Assembly (NCBI GenBank): GCA_036023115.1
Contig: JAYKKT010000090.1
Location: 28,293,501 to 28,357,500 of the forward strand
Direction of reading: 5' to 3'
DNA from: Brasenia schreberi
Lineage: Eukaryota > Streptophyta > Magnoliopsida > Nymphaeales > Cabombaceae
DNA: 64,000 bases
The notes beneath the pieces were generated by a model. It worked only from the letters and a program-made list of their open reading frames with translations, made no database searches and had not been told where the DNA came from. Positions 24,960 to 39,859 of this stretch are shown here, piece by piece (position 1 is the stretch's first letter; every line of letters starts with the position of its first letter). Both the position numbers and the translations under genes were made by a program.

Positions 24960-27784
24960 TGCATTGTCATTCTGGTCTATCTTAGTCATATTAACATTTA
25001 ACGCCAAAACAAGCAAGATGATGGGAGCCCAAGAAACGCTAATTTTGTTGATAAACGTCATGCAGTTTCATTATTACCGATGGATTGCGCACACAGAGCG
25101 TCAACATACCTGACAGGGCTCTCTAACTCCCACAACCCAGGTGGTAAATTTGATTCGGGGGTTGCATTCGTGCGTGTTAGGCAACCTCCCGTTAAAAAAA
25201 ACAAAAAGAAAGACAATCTTCAAGTCGTCTCGCCCAAGAAGCCTGTTTTCAGTGACTTTTCTAGGACGGATAAACTACGAATTATAGTGCACAGATTCAT
25301 CAGGAGGACACCCAAACTCGGTTCGATGTAGATCCACCACTGAATGTTCTTATTTTTCTAGAAAGGGAGGCTAAAGCCTGACACGCCCACACACATCCAA
25401 CCCGGCGTTTATCGAACTCCCCACTGCCTATTCTGATGTAATATGTGAGATTCGTAGGAATTTACCCCGACCACGCACAGAATCGGTGAAGTTATGACTG
25501 TCGTTAGGGTGAGAAGGATCAATCCATTGAAAGATTTCTGTTAACTTTATGAGATAGAAGCACCTCTAGAGAAAAGGTTTCTGATCAGTGAGAGTTCAGG
25601 AACATCGTCATATTCCTCAAACGCCATGTTATGATAGTGAGATTCGCTTGCATAAATTAATTGTTTTTGGCATTTGTTAGTTTTAGCAACTGGAAAATCT
25701 CTTAACTATACCTTTATATATTATTATGTGAAAGAAGAGATATAAGAAGGGCGATATTTGCTAGACTAATGGTCACCAATTGCTAGTAGCATAGTAATTA
25801 ACACCCGAATATTGTTACGCATTTTACGGGTTTTTCTTTCACAAATTTAAACAAAAGACTGATTTATTTGAATAGTTTGATGTGAGTGTATGAGAGAGAG
25901 AGAGAAAGCATGTGATCCACTGGCGTAAAAAAAGTAAGAATCCTATTAAGAATCTCAAATCCTAGCCGTTCTGAAGTTTTCATCTAACCTGGGAGAGGCC
26001 AGCAATCAGGATCCACTCTGCGTTCAGTCGTATGACTAAGATGTTCAGCATCATCTATCAGACGCTAGAGCCCTTCTTCCCCAACGTATGCCTGAGTAGA
26101 AGCTAATCCTAAAAACTGACATTTTGAACGGCTTAGATTTGATGTATGACTCCAACCATGACATGTCAGATGATGGGTTTCCTTCCTGCACTTAAGAACT
26201 TTCTGAGAGGTCTGTGCAGCTGCATGGCGTCCTGGTGTGTGTGCGCGCGCACCCCTTCGCCATTAATCTGAAAAATGCGTGGGTCTTGATGCATCACAGT
26301 GCCAAAAAGACCAGCAACTTGTCTTACATTTTCTCGATGATGTTAGCATCCAATCAAAGTCTCAAGATGTACGGTTCCTTTAACAAAAAAACTTCACAAT
26401 ATCTGGATAAGTTGGTGCAACCAAGTCCCGAGAGCAAGCCAGTTAATCCTCAGAGGAGCTCCGTAGCATAGGCAACTTTAGTGAGAAGTTAAGAAATCAA
26501 AATACCTCCCGGCTTTTTTGGATAAAGTGAATATGAACATTGTACAGAACAGCACAGCTCGTGGAGCTCTGAGAATTATATTTGTGATCCCTTACAGGCA
26601 GTGTAATCTCTATATACAGCCAAGAAAATGTGAGGCAAATAGAGAAGATCGATATATGACATTTGAGGCGGAAGACGACAGGTGTATTAATGGACATTCT
26701 GCGAAACCGATGCATCAGTACATGGGATATCTACAATGGTTTTATTTCCGAATAGAAAGGAGCATAGAATACAGTTCAACAATGCTTCCCCTATATCTGC
26801 AGTTGGGATTTACAGTCCCAAAATGGAGGTGAAACCATTATTTTCTCGTCAAGGGAGAGAGGGAGGGAGAGAGAGAGAGAGGTACTACCAGGTGGTCATG
26901 ATCAGTACAACCACCCGTTTCATTCACTTATTCGTTACACATACACACAGGTGTTGCAATTATTCTTGACCATTAGGAAAACATGCATATCAGTTTCTGT
27001 GTGTGTGTGTGAGAGAGAGAGAGAGAGTACCTGTCTTCTTTGTACCAGTTACGCTTCTGTTTCTTTTCCGCGAATAAAGTTGATAGATTTGCAGCAAAAG
27101 ATGCGAATGTATCTATCTTTGGGGAAATCATTACTTTTAGCAATACTCAACAACTCGAATGAAACTGAAGATTCAACCAAGGAAATCTGCCTTCCATCTC
27201 AATCTACAACGCCAAGAGAGATCGTTGCAGAACCACACTATCATACTCTCTCTGTCTCCCTCTCTTGGTGTGACTGTCTTTTATTGGTAAGCTACGTCGG
27301 CCCCTTTTGTTTGAGGAAGAACGCTCGCTCGCTTGTTTTATCAAACTACAAGAAAAACTCATTAGAATAATAGACGCGCCAAAATGACTGAAAACTCCCT
27401 TTTCCTCACCAAAGGCACTCAAAAAGGAGCCTTTTTGAAACCACACGCTATCTTTTATTGCACTGTTCGCTTGTACCAAAGTTGTGAAACGGTGTCTCTT
27501 GATATAAAAAAGGAATATGATGTCCCATAACGTATATTATACGGTATGCCTACATGTACATAGTATATCTTAGTGTATGATAAGGTACGCTATTCTGCTT
27601 CTCTTTGTTTACATACAAGTAATTTAAAAAGTTGAAAATTAATACAATATTAGATCATAAATCACATAATATTATGCACTAAATGTAGAATAATATTGTG
27701 CAGTACATACATTGATGTGAGTAAAAACAATATAGGTACCTACGTCATGTCGAACCAAATACCAATATAAAATAATATCGTAAA
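24960..27784. other. Intergenic, no gene seen
   Basis: Open frames are short and have no recognisable motifs. GA-rich short tracts occur near 26860-26882 and 27000-27027. The first few hundred bases may belong to the upstream region of the minus-strand gene. Confidence 0.35.
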
Positions 27785-28150
27785 CATGGCCAGTTCTAGG
27801 TAAACTGAAATAGAAGTTGGTTAGAATGAACAAGTTTCACTTCACTCGAAACCATGAACTGTGACTGAATCGGGTTCTACCGGTTCCGTTTAAGATTTGC
27901 AACCATCAGTTTCGGTTATGATTCCGGATTGAACCAAAATCCGAGAAAAGTAAAGAAACTTTTGAAGATAAAAGAGACCTTACAAGATTGGACTAGAACT
28001 GGCGGTTTGACGATCGTTTTCAGTTCCGATTCCATAGGAGGAAGAACCCTAACGAAGCGCAGGTGATCCCTGGTTCAGTTATAATTCTGGGTCCAGTTAG
28101 ATGCTTCTGGTTTTGGCTGGTTTAGGTTCCAGTCCAATTCCAAAAGTATT
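27785..28150. repeat. GGTTCC-family dispersed repeat, copy 1
   Basis: Begins near ACATGGCCAGTTCTAGGTAA, the recurring end motif of this family. It continues with many GGTTCCG/CGGTTC/GAACC-type words on both strands. No coding capacity. Confidence 0.65.
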
Positions 28151-28255
28151 AACCAAAAACTTGTCCAAAAGAATTAGCCTTGTGTTAGTGGCCAATTTGC
28201 TTAGGTCTACCAGTGAGTCCTAACTTCAAAAAATTTAGTACATATAATTTTATCG

Positions 28256-28390
28256 TTATATTTTTAAAGCATAAAACTTATATAATATTATTGGATGAGA
28301 TAACCAAGTACAATTTTTTTATCATTATAATTAGTAAAGCATAAAACTTATAGAATATTATTCGATGAGATTCCCAAGTACAATTTGCTT
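28256..28390. repeat. Tandem duplication, period about 77 bp
   Basis: The wording 'aaagcataaaacttata...aatattatt.gatgaga' followed by 'ccaagtacaattt' is present twice in direct orientation with few mismatches. Confidence 0.75.
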
Positions 28391-28670
28391 CCTTTTACAC
28401 ATTTTTATACATAGGACCGAGCATTTTTATGCAGCACGGATGCATGTCCACCACTATTCATCATGAAATCTTTGGAAGTGAGTGTCCTTCTCGTGATACA
28501 TCAATACTGTGAATCTGTGATGAATGGTTTAATTGTTGCAAGAAAATCTCTGCCATGCGTGGTGCTTCATGTTAAATGACCTCATTTATATACATTGTCA
28601 ACACGTGCGCGCACACACACACACTATATATATATTTATATGTATATATAGATAGATAGATTGACATGAT

Positions 28671-28956
28671 CAGTTTCAAACCGGCTTAGTGGTTCCACTT
28701 GAAACCGATCTAGGCCAAGAACCAATGAATTTGGAACTGAGGACCACTTGGTTTGGTTCTGGTTTCACTTTTCATGAAACTCAAACATTATTGAAACTCA
28801 ACGAGTGGTTTTAAACCACCAATTCCAATATTTTTCTAATTTTCTTTAAAATTTTAAATATTATTTAACGGTTCCAGGTGGTTTTAGACTCAAATGAAAA
28901 CTGACTCAAAACAGCAATTCCAAGCTCTGAAAAAACCGAAACCGACCATGTCTATA

Positions 28957-28957
<1 letters not shown>
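28671..28957. repeat. GGTTCC-family dispersed repeat, copy 2 (nearly full length)
   Basis: About 290 bp. The left end (GACATGATCAGTTTCAAACC) and right end (ACCGACCATGTCTA) are inverted repeats of each other. The centre is AT-rich (near 28830-28865), with GGTTC-type words on both sides. It is followed at once by a very long (TA)n tract. Confidence 0.75.
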
Positions 28958-30029
<1,072 letters not shown>

Positions 30030-30250
30030 TTATTAAGGGCCTGTATGACACCCACTCGCCGGTGGTGAGTTCAATTCCGAAGGGGCGCATGTGTTAGTCT
30101 TGGGCCTCGTTAGACATTGGCTCCATAATTTTGCAAGGAGGATAAATCGGCCGCCAAATTGGTTGGCCTCCATTGCAAATTTTGTTAATCTCTTGATTCT
30201 CATGGGCTGGGATCTGACTAACCCCATGTTGCCAAACCAAAAAAAAAGTT
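30030..30250 (+). mobile_element. SINE-like element with A-tail
   Basis: A B-box-like segment (GTGAGTTCAATTCC) lies about 35 bp into the element, followed by about 170 bp of non-coding body and an A-rich tail (30238-30248). The structure fits a tRNA-derived SINE. The target duplication was not defined. Confidence 0.45.
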
Positions 30251-30717
30251 CTCTTAATGGGTTATTGTTTGAAAAATGTGTAGAGAGAGAGAATGATTGA
30301 ATCATGCCTACCTTTGATACTACCATTCACTCGTTGTTTTTGAATATCAATGTTTTTCATGTTTTTTTAAAATCTTTTTGAAAAATTTAAATTACACTCA
30401 TACCTTCTAAAAGTTATGAGTAAATACGAGTGAGAATGTCTTAAGTGAGTTGGATCCAATTTATATATATATACATATATACATATATATATACATATAT
30501 ACATATATATATACATATATAGAAAGAGATATGCTATCACACTCGAGAATACCTACTTTGTGGATGTTAACCCATTGAATCGTCCTCCATGACCTATCTC
30601 ACTTCACATGTTGAGGCCCCCACGTGGATGGTGCCATCACCTATCAAGGATGATCTGACGGTCATTGTCCACTGATAGGTATTTTTCAGAAACTCTAACA
30701 TTCATCCGCCACTCTAG

Positions 30718-30990
30718 ATATGTTCGGTTTCAAATAAATTTGTAACCATCAGTTTTAATTAGTTCAGAACTTAGAACCATAACCGAACCGGTTTGGGACT
30801 GATTGAGGCCGGTTATGGTTACGGTTCACAATAAAATTTTCAGTTTAAAAGCAGTAATTTTATTAAAAATTGAAATTAAAAAAAATAAAGCGGTGGAAGT
30901 GGTCCTCGGTTTCGGGTTCAGCCGGCTCCCGGACTGGTTCAGTTCCGATTAAAACCGTCGGACCATTAAGAACGACAATGTCTACCTCAC
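30718..30990. repeat. GGTTCC-family dispersed repeat, copy 3
   Basis: Contains ACCGAACCGGTTTGGG, GGTTATGGTTACGG and CGGTTTCGGGTTCAGCCGG words, and ends near GACAATGTCTA. The AT-rich centre is at about 30830-30890. Confidence 0.65.
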
Positions 30991-31607
30991 TCCTCTCTCT
31001 CTTTATATGTAATATAATATAATATAATATACTGTGTTGTGTTGTGAAATTCGAGGAAATCGAGCAATTGAGGTTTTCAACGCTCTCATTTTGTGCCTCC
31101 CAAGGAGCGAATAACGGGCTCTTGCTTTCCTTGCTTTCTCTTTCACCCACTTTTTTTTTTAACCTTTTCAATAAAGAAGACGCTAATGAAGACAAGGGCG
31201 CCACTGTTGGATAATAGTCTCACGAACCCACACTCGTATTTAAAGACTCCGAATGTACGATGTTCGACGGGGTCATCCGGACCGTTCATTAGTGAATGGT
31301 GGGGCCTGGACCATTGATGAGTGGTCATGGTTCCTGCATCGGCTCTGGTCTCATCTTTTTCCCCGTGGTCATAGCCTTGACCGTTCAATCCACCACTTGA
31401 TCTTACTGAACTACCATGGTGTGAACGAATTATTATATACTATAAAAAATGTAAAAATAAAAAAGGGCAGTGAAATCAAAATGATCTAGAAAGAAAATGT
31501 TAAATCCCCTTAAGTTTTATCCATATTAATGTTCTAAGCCAGTGCCGAAACTCCCCAACTAGTCACCGGGAATTCTTGTATATTAACTAGCCACCCATGC
31601 TGAGATT

Positions 31608-31800
31608 TGACACCAAGTTTGGAGGGATATGGTTCTGGTCCGACTGTTTGAATTGGGATTGTACTGGTTTCAACTGGAAGAAACCCGAACAAGTTAAACC
31701 GGACCCGGAACTTTAACTAAACCAAGGGTATGAAACCCCGATTGAGCCAACAGTTGAAATCACAGATCTCCGTTTACTTGGAACCGAACTTACTTGGAGC
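31608..31800. repeat. GGTTCC-family dispersed repeat, copy 4 (fragment)
   Basis: Contains GGTTCTGGTCCGAC, AAACCGGACCCGGAAC and GGAACCGAAC words but no clear terminal motif, so it is a degraded copy. Confidence 0.5.
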
Positions 31801-34024
31801 CAACAGTAAGTTTGGAAGAAAGCTTGTGTTATGACACCGAATATAGACATTCGGCTTGCAGTTGCTCATCAGAAGACCAAATATATGTGGGTATTTATCT
31901 TGGTGAGAAATGTGCAACACTGACTTTTGTGGTCGTATCTCGACAGTCGGTAGTACTTGTCCGAGAGGAGGTAAGCATAGCGGTAATGTACACTAGTGGG
32001 TATAGAATTGGAGAGCTAATTTGTACTTTAATGACGACGTATGAGAATCCTAAAAATAAGGATATAATTAACATCTCGCAGAACTGAAAAAATATCATCA
32101 TTCAATTACATTATGCCTGTTGTTAGCTAGGTTACGTTGTTTTTTAGAGCATATGTAACAAAAACTATATGTACATAAGTCGAGCTGTACCCAACACAGT
32201 GTTCATGTTCACCATGTTGCGAACACTCGATCGAGACCAATCCTGTAGTTCTCCAAATGGAGCTTCTTAAATGTGAGGTCTCCGGGCTTTTGGTGATGAG
32301 TATATCTAGGCTGCTTTAGTAGTAAAGTTTTGAAAATCGGATTATGTCCACTACTAGTATGTCTATCGATTGTTTTTACTTTTCAATAGTATGAGTATAA
32401 TTTAAATTTTTAAGGGTTTTTGAAAACGTAAGTACGTAAGACAATGTTATTACTTTCGTGCTCTCAAAAAGTAATTGATCAAACGTGAATAAACAATCCC
32501 GATGCTAACATCAATGGCGAATGAATGTAAACATTGAGTGAACAATGTCAATGTCAACAATGAACATCGATGCCAATAGTTGAAAAGTAATTGACAAGTA
32601 TGTCTATTGATTGCAATTTTTTTCCTTGTTACAAGAGAAAGCCGAAGCATAATGGAAGTCAAACTCCCCACCAAGAACAATGGTGCTAAAACACCCTACC
32701 ATTAAACTAATGCTATGGGTGCTACACCTTGCTATTATGCATCCATAAAGATATCTACATCAAATTATTTGCTACTACCATCAAGATCTACACAACGACC
32801 ATTCACCCGAGTTATTCAAACTTTGATTGACTTGGATTTGTTTAGGCTTGATTGAACTTAGTTCGCTTATTAAAACCATATGTCAAATTATCCTGGTAGT
32901 AATGGTAGTATCTTGATAGTCTCAACATAGTGAATTGAGCCTCAGTGTGCTGGTCAAGGTTGATTAAAGCATGGTCTTGGCTTCCTTAAGAATGCACCAA
33001 GCTTATATGAGCAGAGGTTAAGTAAGCTCAAATTGGATCCATTTAGTGAAGTTAGGAAATTTGGTAAACCAGAGTAAAATCATCTAGATTATCTTTTCAA
33101 GCAAAGCTAGCTGGAATGCTCTGTTGTGAGATGTTTCGAACATAGTTTCGGAAGGCTCAAGATGAGCAGACCTAAGCTCGAGCTGCAACAGTTTTAGTTG
33201 AACATAGCTTGAACGAGCCAGGACTTTATACGAACAAGAATTTCATGCAACCCATGAAAAGTATATGCAACTTCAAACTTTCCAAGGAATAAATAAGCCC
33301 ATGTTTGTCTTGTCTTGTCTTGCTCGAAGCTCATTTCGTAATGTGTTTCGCCAACCATAAAGAAGTAAAGCAAGACGAGCCGCAAACAAGCCACAAACGG
33401 GCCCGGCTCCAAGCATGAAACTCTATCATCCAGTTATTCAAACTCACTGGCATCATACATTGATAGGGAGTTTGATTTCTTGGGAAATTGTTTCTCAAGA
33501 TAGTATTTGCAGGTTACTTCCAACATATGAAAACTTTTTATCCAACAGGACATTTTTTTTCTTATTAAAAGTGAGAAAAAGGGTCCAAGGTTCTAAATGG
33601 TGAGAAGTTTTCCTCAGAAAGTGAATCCTCTCGCACTTTAGTTTAAGCTTTTTTATGAAACTTAGCTCCCCACCAAACTAATTTTTATTGATGCACCAAA
33701 GTCGTCCTTTCTTCAAGCTTAAATTTGTCATTTAATTCTATAATATTTATTTCGCACTTAAAGTGCAATCAAAAGTGCGCTTTTTAATACTCTTAAAAAA
33801 TACTTTTTAATAAGAAAATCGACCAAAAAAGTAGAGCCAACGTTGTAGAATGAGCTCAGTTAGGGCAGAAACAGAAACAGAAGATACGACGCGAGAACCC
33901 CACAGGAAGATGACCTGAAAAGGTGACAAGTCCAAGTGAAATGGCCACTCACGTAACACGAAACAAATCGGGTTGGGTTCTCATGGACTTGTTTTTTTTA
34001 TGATTGCACGCTGACACAATACAA
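31801..34024. other. Intergenic, no gene seen
   Basis: No supported gene. About 33150-33420 carries AGCTCGAGCTGCAAC / GAACGAGCC words of the same kind as near 3300 and 63650. Single-copy-looking AT-rich DNA occupies the rest. Confidence 0.35.
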
Positions 34025-34440
34025 ACATGATACAATAACAACAAAATCTTTACTCATACTAGATGCGGTCAGCTACACGGATTCTTTATTAACATAAAGT
34101 TTGATCGTGTAGTACTGCCATTTAACTCAACATAAGTCAAATCTTTTTTTATTATTTCCTCACAACATTTTTGTGGTTTTTTATTTTTTTTTAACATTTT
34201 CACAAATTAGTTTTCATACTATCTTAAACAATTTCCCTTCATTTTATCATGTATTGATGCAACTCTGAATTTGTTTCTAATAACCTCATTATATATATGG
34301 TCTTTTCTTGTATGATGACTCGACCATCTCAATATTTTTGTTTCTATTATGAATATCTTTTGTACATGTTGATAATTAACTTCTCAACATGGAGAACCAT
34401 AAAACATAACAGATATAATTGTTTTTCTATAGTATTTATA
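34025..34440 (-). mobile_element. LINE (RTE-type) 3' end
   Basis: On the minus strand about 34440-34190 carries a decayed reverse-transcriptase C-terminus: ILRWSSHHTRKDHI and VIRNKFRVASIHDKM, matching the family form RWMxGHTRxDxIRNExIRxxVGVAxIxDK. The 3' end near 34030-34090 has the 'actagatgcggtcagctacacggat' type sequence and a short TTGT-rich tail typical of these plant LINEs. Stops interrupt all frames. Confidence 0.72.
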
Positions 34441-35403
34441 TTTTAAATTTAGTGATGAACTCAATCTAGAAAAGCCATGTTCATATCCAACCAAGGTAAC
34501 ACGATTTTTTTTTGGTTGGCATGTATCTTACACAAATGGCATTGATTCGAAACATGAATTTCCACCGCTAGTTCAAGGAGTTCTTCGTTGAAGCCCGATG
34601 ACTTGTTTGCGTGACCAAGCAGCTGAGCCATGGTTGTAGGCACATTAACTTCATTCAGAAATGAAGTGCCCGGAAAACCTGTCGGTCTTTCCAAGTTCAC
34701 TACGTTGAACGTTGAATCTTCATTCACAAGTATTGCTTCGAACTCTTAAAAAGAAGAATACAGTCAACTGCAGAAAATTTACGGGAGAAAGCCACGGCTG
34801 GCATTTTATTTGAATAGATTCTCTCTTTTTTATTAACAAATAACAAAGTGATTAATTCTTAATTAATTAAAACCATGGCATGCATAACCATTGGGCTTTG
34901 CGCTTGGATTTACTATCTTGAGAGTATGCACAGAACTATATATTTGTTTATTTAAAGAAAGTTAAAACTTGAACTTGAATGAGTAAAAAGGCAAACCAAG
35001 CCTGAGGATTGTTAATTAATTGTTTTCAAATGCGCACACATGCATACTCGTGCGCGTGCACACACACACACAAGACAAAGGTTTGTAGAAGTCACGTTAT
35101 GGGGTCAGAAGCACAGGATGTTGATCAGAACAACAATTTGTTAATAGTGGTATTAGCAGTGCTTTGCTCTTCTATGGCAATATGAAAGACGAAAACACAA
35201 CCTGGCATTCTCTATTGAATGTCAATACAGGACGCTGCAAGATGCTTGGTTTTGTTGACCAGACAACTGATCTCTGTTCTGACTTTGAAACTTTGAGCGA
35301 GTGAGTATGTGCGCACAAGAGAGAGAGAAAGAAACTTTATTCCTTCACTAATGGCCATTCTCAAATTTTGGAAAAAGAAATCCTTGGTCTCTGAGAATTC
35401 GCG
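34441..35403. other. Intergenic, no gene seen
   Basis: One open frame of 88 codons on the minus strand (34727-34461) has no recognised motif and I do not call it a gene. The rest is AT-rich, with a short CA microsatellite at about 35055-35072. Confidence 0.35.
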
Positions 35404-35665
35404 GTAGACATGTCCAGTTCTAGGTTACTGAGAACCCCATGGTTTCAAATCGTGAGTTCACTGTGGTTTCGGGGCGATTTCGGTTTGAGTTTAGAACCGT
35501 CTCAAACCGATAATTTAAATAAAAATTTAGAAATTATACAATATTTAAAAAAAAATATCAGAATTGGTAGCTTGAAACCGTTTATGTCGGTTTCGGTTTT
35601 TATAAAAAGTGAAACCGGAACCAAACTGGATAATCCCCAAGTTCTGAGCATAGACTCGAGTTCAG
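35404..35665. repeat. GGTTCC-family dispersed repeat, copy 5
   Basis: The left end is TAGACATGTCCAGTTCTAGG. The AT-rich centre is at about 35512-35565, then GTCGGTTTCGGTTTT and GAAACCGGAACCAAAC words follow. It retains the family layout, though the right terminal motif is lost. Confidence 0.7.
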
Positions 35666-35885
35666 CAGGTTTGGTTTTAGTTGGAGCTACTACTAACAAG
35701 ATTACATGCTAACATATCTCAATAAATTTCAATCATTCAATCCATAGATTAATGATTTAAGATTAAAATTGAAAAACAAAAGTTATTTTTTGAATAAAAT
35801 ATGTTTACAAAGACAAGATGTTATTTTATTTTAATTCAAAAATCAATCATCCTATTTTTCAAATTTAATAATTAAAACTCTCCCT

Positions 35886-35926
<41 letters not shown>

Positions 35927-36516
35927 GAAAGAGAGGGAGAAAGGAAGGAATTCCTCACTATTCTAGACAAAAACTCCAGTAAACTTATCATTCACGTTAC
36001 TTCTCTCAACATTGTCGATGGTCCACGATCTTTCAACGGTTAGGATGTCATTGATGGGCTCATTGTACGGACTGAACGGTGTTGATATGTTTCCTTTAAT
36101 ACTTTATAAGGCTTCCCTACCTGAGCCCACCTGGCAGACTGGCTTGATACTTTGACCGTTGACCAATTTATTTACATCTCATGGTAGAATATTTTATGTT
36201 ATTTTGGAAATTAAAAAAGTATATTATTTCAAAACTATATGAAAGTATGTTTCCTGAAATTGCTAAAATATACAAAAATAAGAAAAAAGGAAACCTTTTC
36301 TTGCGTTATATACAGAATTTCACAATATTGGCATTTCTCATTGAGGATATTACATCATATTGGTGATAAGGACGTACCCGGGCACGGTTATGATATAATC
36401 ATAGGCTTGAGGAGTGCTTAGGGGAAGTTTGCAAAAGCATTCAATCAGTGGTAATTATTTAATCAATCAAATAATTTCACTTCAAATGTTGGGACAAGTA
36501 GTAGGTCAAAGTGATA

Positions 36517-36519
<3 letters not shown>

Positions 36520-36561
<42 letters not shown>
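36520..36561. repeat. (TA)n microsatellite
   Basis: About 40 bp of perfect TA repeat. Confidence 0.9.
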
Positions 36562-36565
<4 letters not shown>

Positions 36566-36773
36566 CTTTCTTAAACATTTTCACCATTAGATCTGAGATC
36601 AATAGTGGATATTTGAATTAAAAGCATCATTTGTTACTTTCATAATTTGTATTTATTGTAGTACGTGCATCAAATGTAAATACAAAGTAATTCATGTAAA
36701 TCACCTCCATTGATCTCAAAGATCTAGAGATGATTAAACCTAAGGATAGTATGCATCTAGCACTACCTTCACA

Positions 36774-36892
36774 TATATATATAATACATACATATATATA
36801 TATATATTAACATATTTTATGTATGTATATATATTATATATATGTATGTATATATATATATATGTATGTATATATATATATATATATGTATG

Positions 36893-36942
<50 letters not shown>
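36774..36942. repeat. Mixed (TA)n / (TATG)n microsatellite
   Basis: Alternating TA runs and TATGTATG blocks, the same composition as the array inside intron 3 of the DREPP gene. Confidence 0.9.
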
Positions 36943-36945
<3 letters not shown>

Positions 36946-38174
36946 TCAAAGTCAGATTGGAAGGTTCATACTCATCATATTTTTTCTTTCAAGAATTCAA
37001 CAAAATAAGAAGATAAATAAGTAACCTTAAGGCTATTAGTAACTTTATTTAGTATGATATTAGCCGCTTGGTAAATGTCAGATCTAGCGGACAAGAACAT
37101 GAGCTAGAAGCAACATTGTTGACACACACACGCGGGCACAGATATATCAATATATGTATGTATTTTGTGTGTGTATATATATATATCGAGGGAGAGAGAA
37201 AGAGAGGTTTTCACATACGAAAGGAACGTTTGAACTACTAAAGGTGCTGTTAAAATTATAATGCAACAGACATTTAGATCGAACATGAATATAAGGCTTG
37301 GGTTTATCAAATTGGAATTCTACAATCAATTTGTCTCGCAATCGTACTAAATTATAACATACGGCTTCACTTTTTACTTGATTATAAGGCCAACTATCAA
37401 CCTAATGTCATAATTGAGTCTAATATCTATTAGACTCAAGAACTTATTCAAGAATTTTACCTTAAACTCATTACACCATCAATTTCTTAAACCATGGATT
37501 TTTCTTGGGCATATAACAGGATGAAGGCAGTATGCACCTAGAGAGAAGGGAATGTGGTTGGCGAATTACAGTATAACTCAAAACTTGAGTATGAAACGCC
37601 CTTATGCTAGCCCACCTTAAGTATGTTGTGTAACCATGTTTAAACCCTTTTTACTGCAGCATTTCCGGCACTCATGGGTTCAGTTACATGAATTCTTAAT
37701 CACTATTGAACTCGATCATGTTTTGTATTATCATAGAGTTCAAAATAAATTATCATGTTTTATCTTTTCTTAGTAAACCTTTGGACATCTTCATTTTCTT
37801 TTTAAAGTATTCATTATCTAAGTTCACAGTCAGAAGCTTCAAAATAAAGTTTTCTTATTGCTCCATATTAGCATGACATTCCTTCCCTTTTCTGAAATAC
37901 ATATATTTTTGACATACTTCAAAAGAAAAAACGATTGCAGTGTTTAGGTACCTATATTTTCATGTTAATTTAGTGTCAATGTATTCTTCTTTTGGCTCCT
38001 TGCTCTATCTTCTTATGCTTATGTACTAGTCTAAACAATTTTAGCACCCTTTATGAGATTTCAATTCCTCTTTACCTTGTGTTACATGAGTTTTTCTAAA
38101 TATGCAAATCTTTGAAACAGATTTTGTAGTCTTTCACTAAATAACATAAATAAATAAAAATAAACGTAACGAAC

Positions 38175-38280
38175 AATAGATCAGCTCACCTGCCTGAGGA
38201 GTCGAATCCCAGGTTGAAGGTCATGAGTTTGAAACCCAACTTCGACTCCTCATTTTACTCAAAAGAAGGAAAAAAAACTA
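38175..38280 (+). mobile_element. tRNA-like SINE family member
   Basis: A-box-like ATAGATCAGCTCACCTGCC and B-box-like ATGAGTTTGAAACCC are separated by about 35 bp, and an A-rich tail follows (about 38262-38278). The wording 'ggttgaaggtcatgagttt' is shared with the minus-strand copy at 62515-62600. Confidence 0.55.
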
Positions 38281-39238
38281 AGTTTGAGTGGTATTAGCAC
38301 CATATGAGATATTGGGAGGAAGAAAACCTGCCGGCAAGAGAAGAAATGGATACACATTACGCAACCCGGAGGCAGTTCTTGAAATTTTCCGGGGTGTTAT
38401 GAAGTTCAATTGGGTGAAGTTCAGGTGTGGCGGTCTATATAATATTTGGAAAATTTTGGACTGCTCGTATCAGTTTCAGAGTTTTTCGAAATTCCGATGC
38501 AAACCCGATTAGGATCCATTGATAATTACAGACCTTTCTCTATTCGATGCTTCAATGTTCATATCGATGATTTGAACTTTCTAAAATGGTCTATTTCATA
38601 AAAGGTTTAGAAGAATGGTTTTTTCCAGACAGGCTAATGATCTAAGGTTCTTTCGTTAACCATGAAATGGTGATTGAACTCATGACCAACAACTCGAAGG
38701 CTTTTCAAGCCAATCCGTACCCAACGAGTCCAGTTTGAGGACAGGCTGCTAAGTGAAGGCTGCCTAGCAAGGACATAAGGTACCAGTCTCATCCTCTTGT
38801 GCCGGATGGTCTCAGTCTCTTGATGTTAGGCCCCCCCATCCACCACACACACACACAAAAAAAACTTGTTTTCGAGAAGAAGATGAAATAGCACAACACG
38901 AAAGGCAACCCAAATTGCCACCCTACATCTCTGGGTGCAGATCACGATATGGATTTGGTTCAGGTTGTGATTTGTCAAATCTTCTATTTTGAACTGGATC
39001 CAAGGAGCAAATTAAAGCCAAAAAGGTTTACAGAATGGGATTTTGATATCCGTGAAACTTTTAATCAGAATAAGACCTAGTAACTGGATTTGGGTACGGA
39101 TATACCAGTCCATTTAAATTATGTCCAAATCTTGATGGGCTAAGGTGCATAAGCAAAAGTCCAGCACGGGACCTATGGGCAAGAGTTTGATACTCGGCGT
39201 CTAGAGCCGGATAGCCTAAGACTCTAAACCCTCCACCT
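38281..39238. other. Intergenic, no gene seen
   Basis: No coding signal. Pieces resembling SINE B-boxes (for example 'gattgaactcatgaccaac' near 38670) occur but are too degraded to delimit. Confidence 0.35.
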
Positions 39239-39560
39239 AGACATGGCTAGTTCTCGGTAAAACGGAACTGGAGGTTTTAAATTGTGGGTTCCAGTTTTCT
39301 TGAAGCCATGATCCAGAATCGAATCTGAACCATTTTTGGTTCCAGTTTGAGTCCTAAACTGCTAGAAAATAATCATTAAAAACTTCAAAATTTTGAAAAT
39401 AAATAATACGGAACTGACGGCTTGAAACTACAGGTTCCAGTTTCAACGCAGTTCTAGATTCATGGAAGGTGAAACCAAAACCGAACTAGGTGAACCTCTA
39501 TCATCGGTCATGTTTCAATGGTTCCCATTTCAGCCGGTTCTTGCCCCGGATGGTTTCAAA
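39239..39560. repeat. GGTTCC-family dispersed repeat, copy 6
   Basis: The left end is TAGACATGGCTAGTTCTCGG. It has GGTTCCAGTTTC words, an AT-rich centre at about 39365-39405, GTGAAACCAAAACCGAAC on the right and a CGGTCATGTTTC sequence near 39505. Confidence 0.7.
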
Positions 39561-39609
39561 CAGGTCTTTCCTACCTCCACCTCTTGTTGACAGTCTTATG
39601 CGAAAAGAA

Positions 39610-39611
<2 letters not shown>

Positions 39612-39649
<38 letters not shown>
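39612..39649. repeat. (GA)n microsatellite
   Basis: Perfect GA run of about 38 bp. Confidence 0.95.
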
Positions 39650-39859
39650 CTAATGCCCCAAAATACATAAAATAAACATATCTTGTGGATAATAAGCTTA
39701 AAACTTTTTAATGTCAACCTCATGGCATCTAAGAGCTCAAAAAGCATTACATCCCAAAGTAGTGATAGACACGCAAATGAACCATATTGTGGATATTTAT
39801 TTGCACAATGCAGAAATATTGTTGTACCAATGGAGTTGTTGGGCCATGCGTTAAGTGAT

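Larger units (their letters stand above)
35666..38174. other. Intergenic, no gene seen
   Basis: AT-rich and without supported coding sequence. It includes a CT plus (TA)n tract near 35886-35927 and the microsatellites listed separately. Confidence 0.35.
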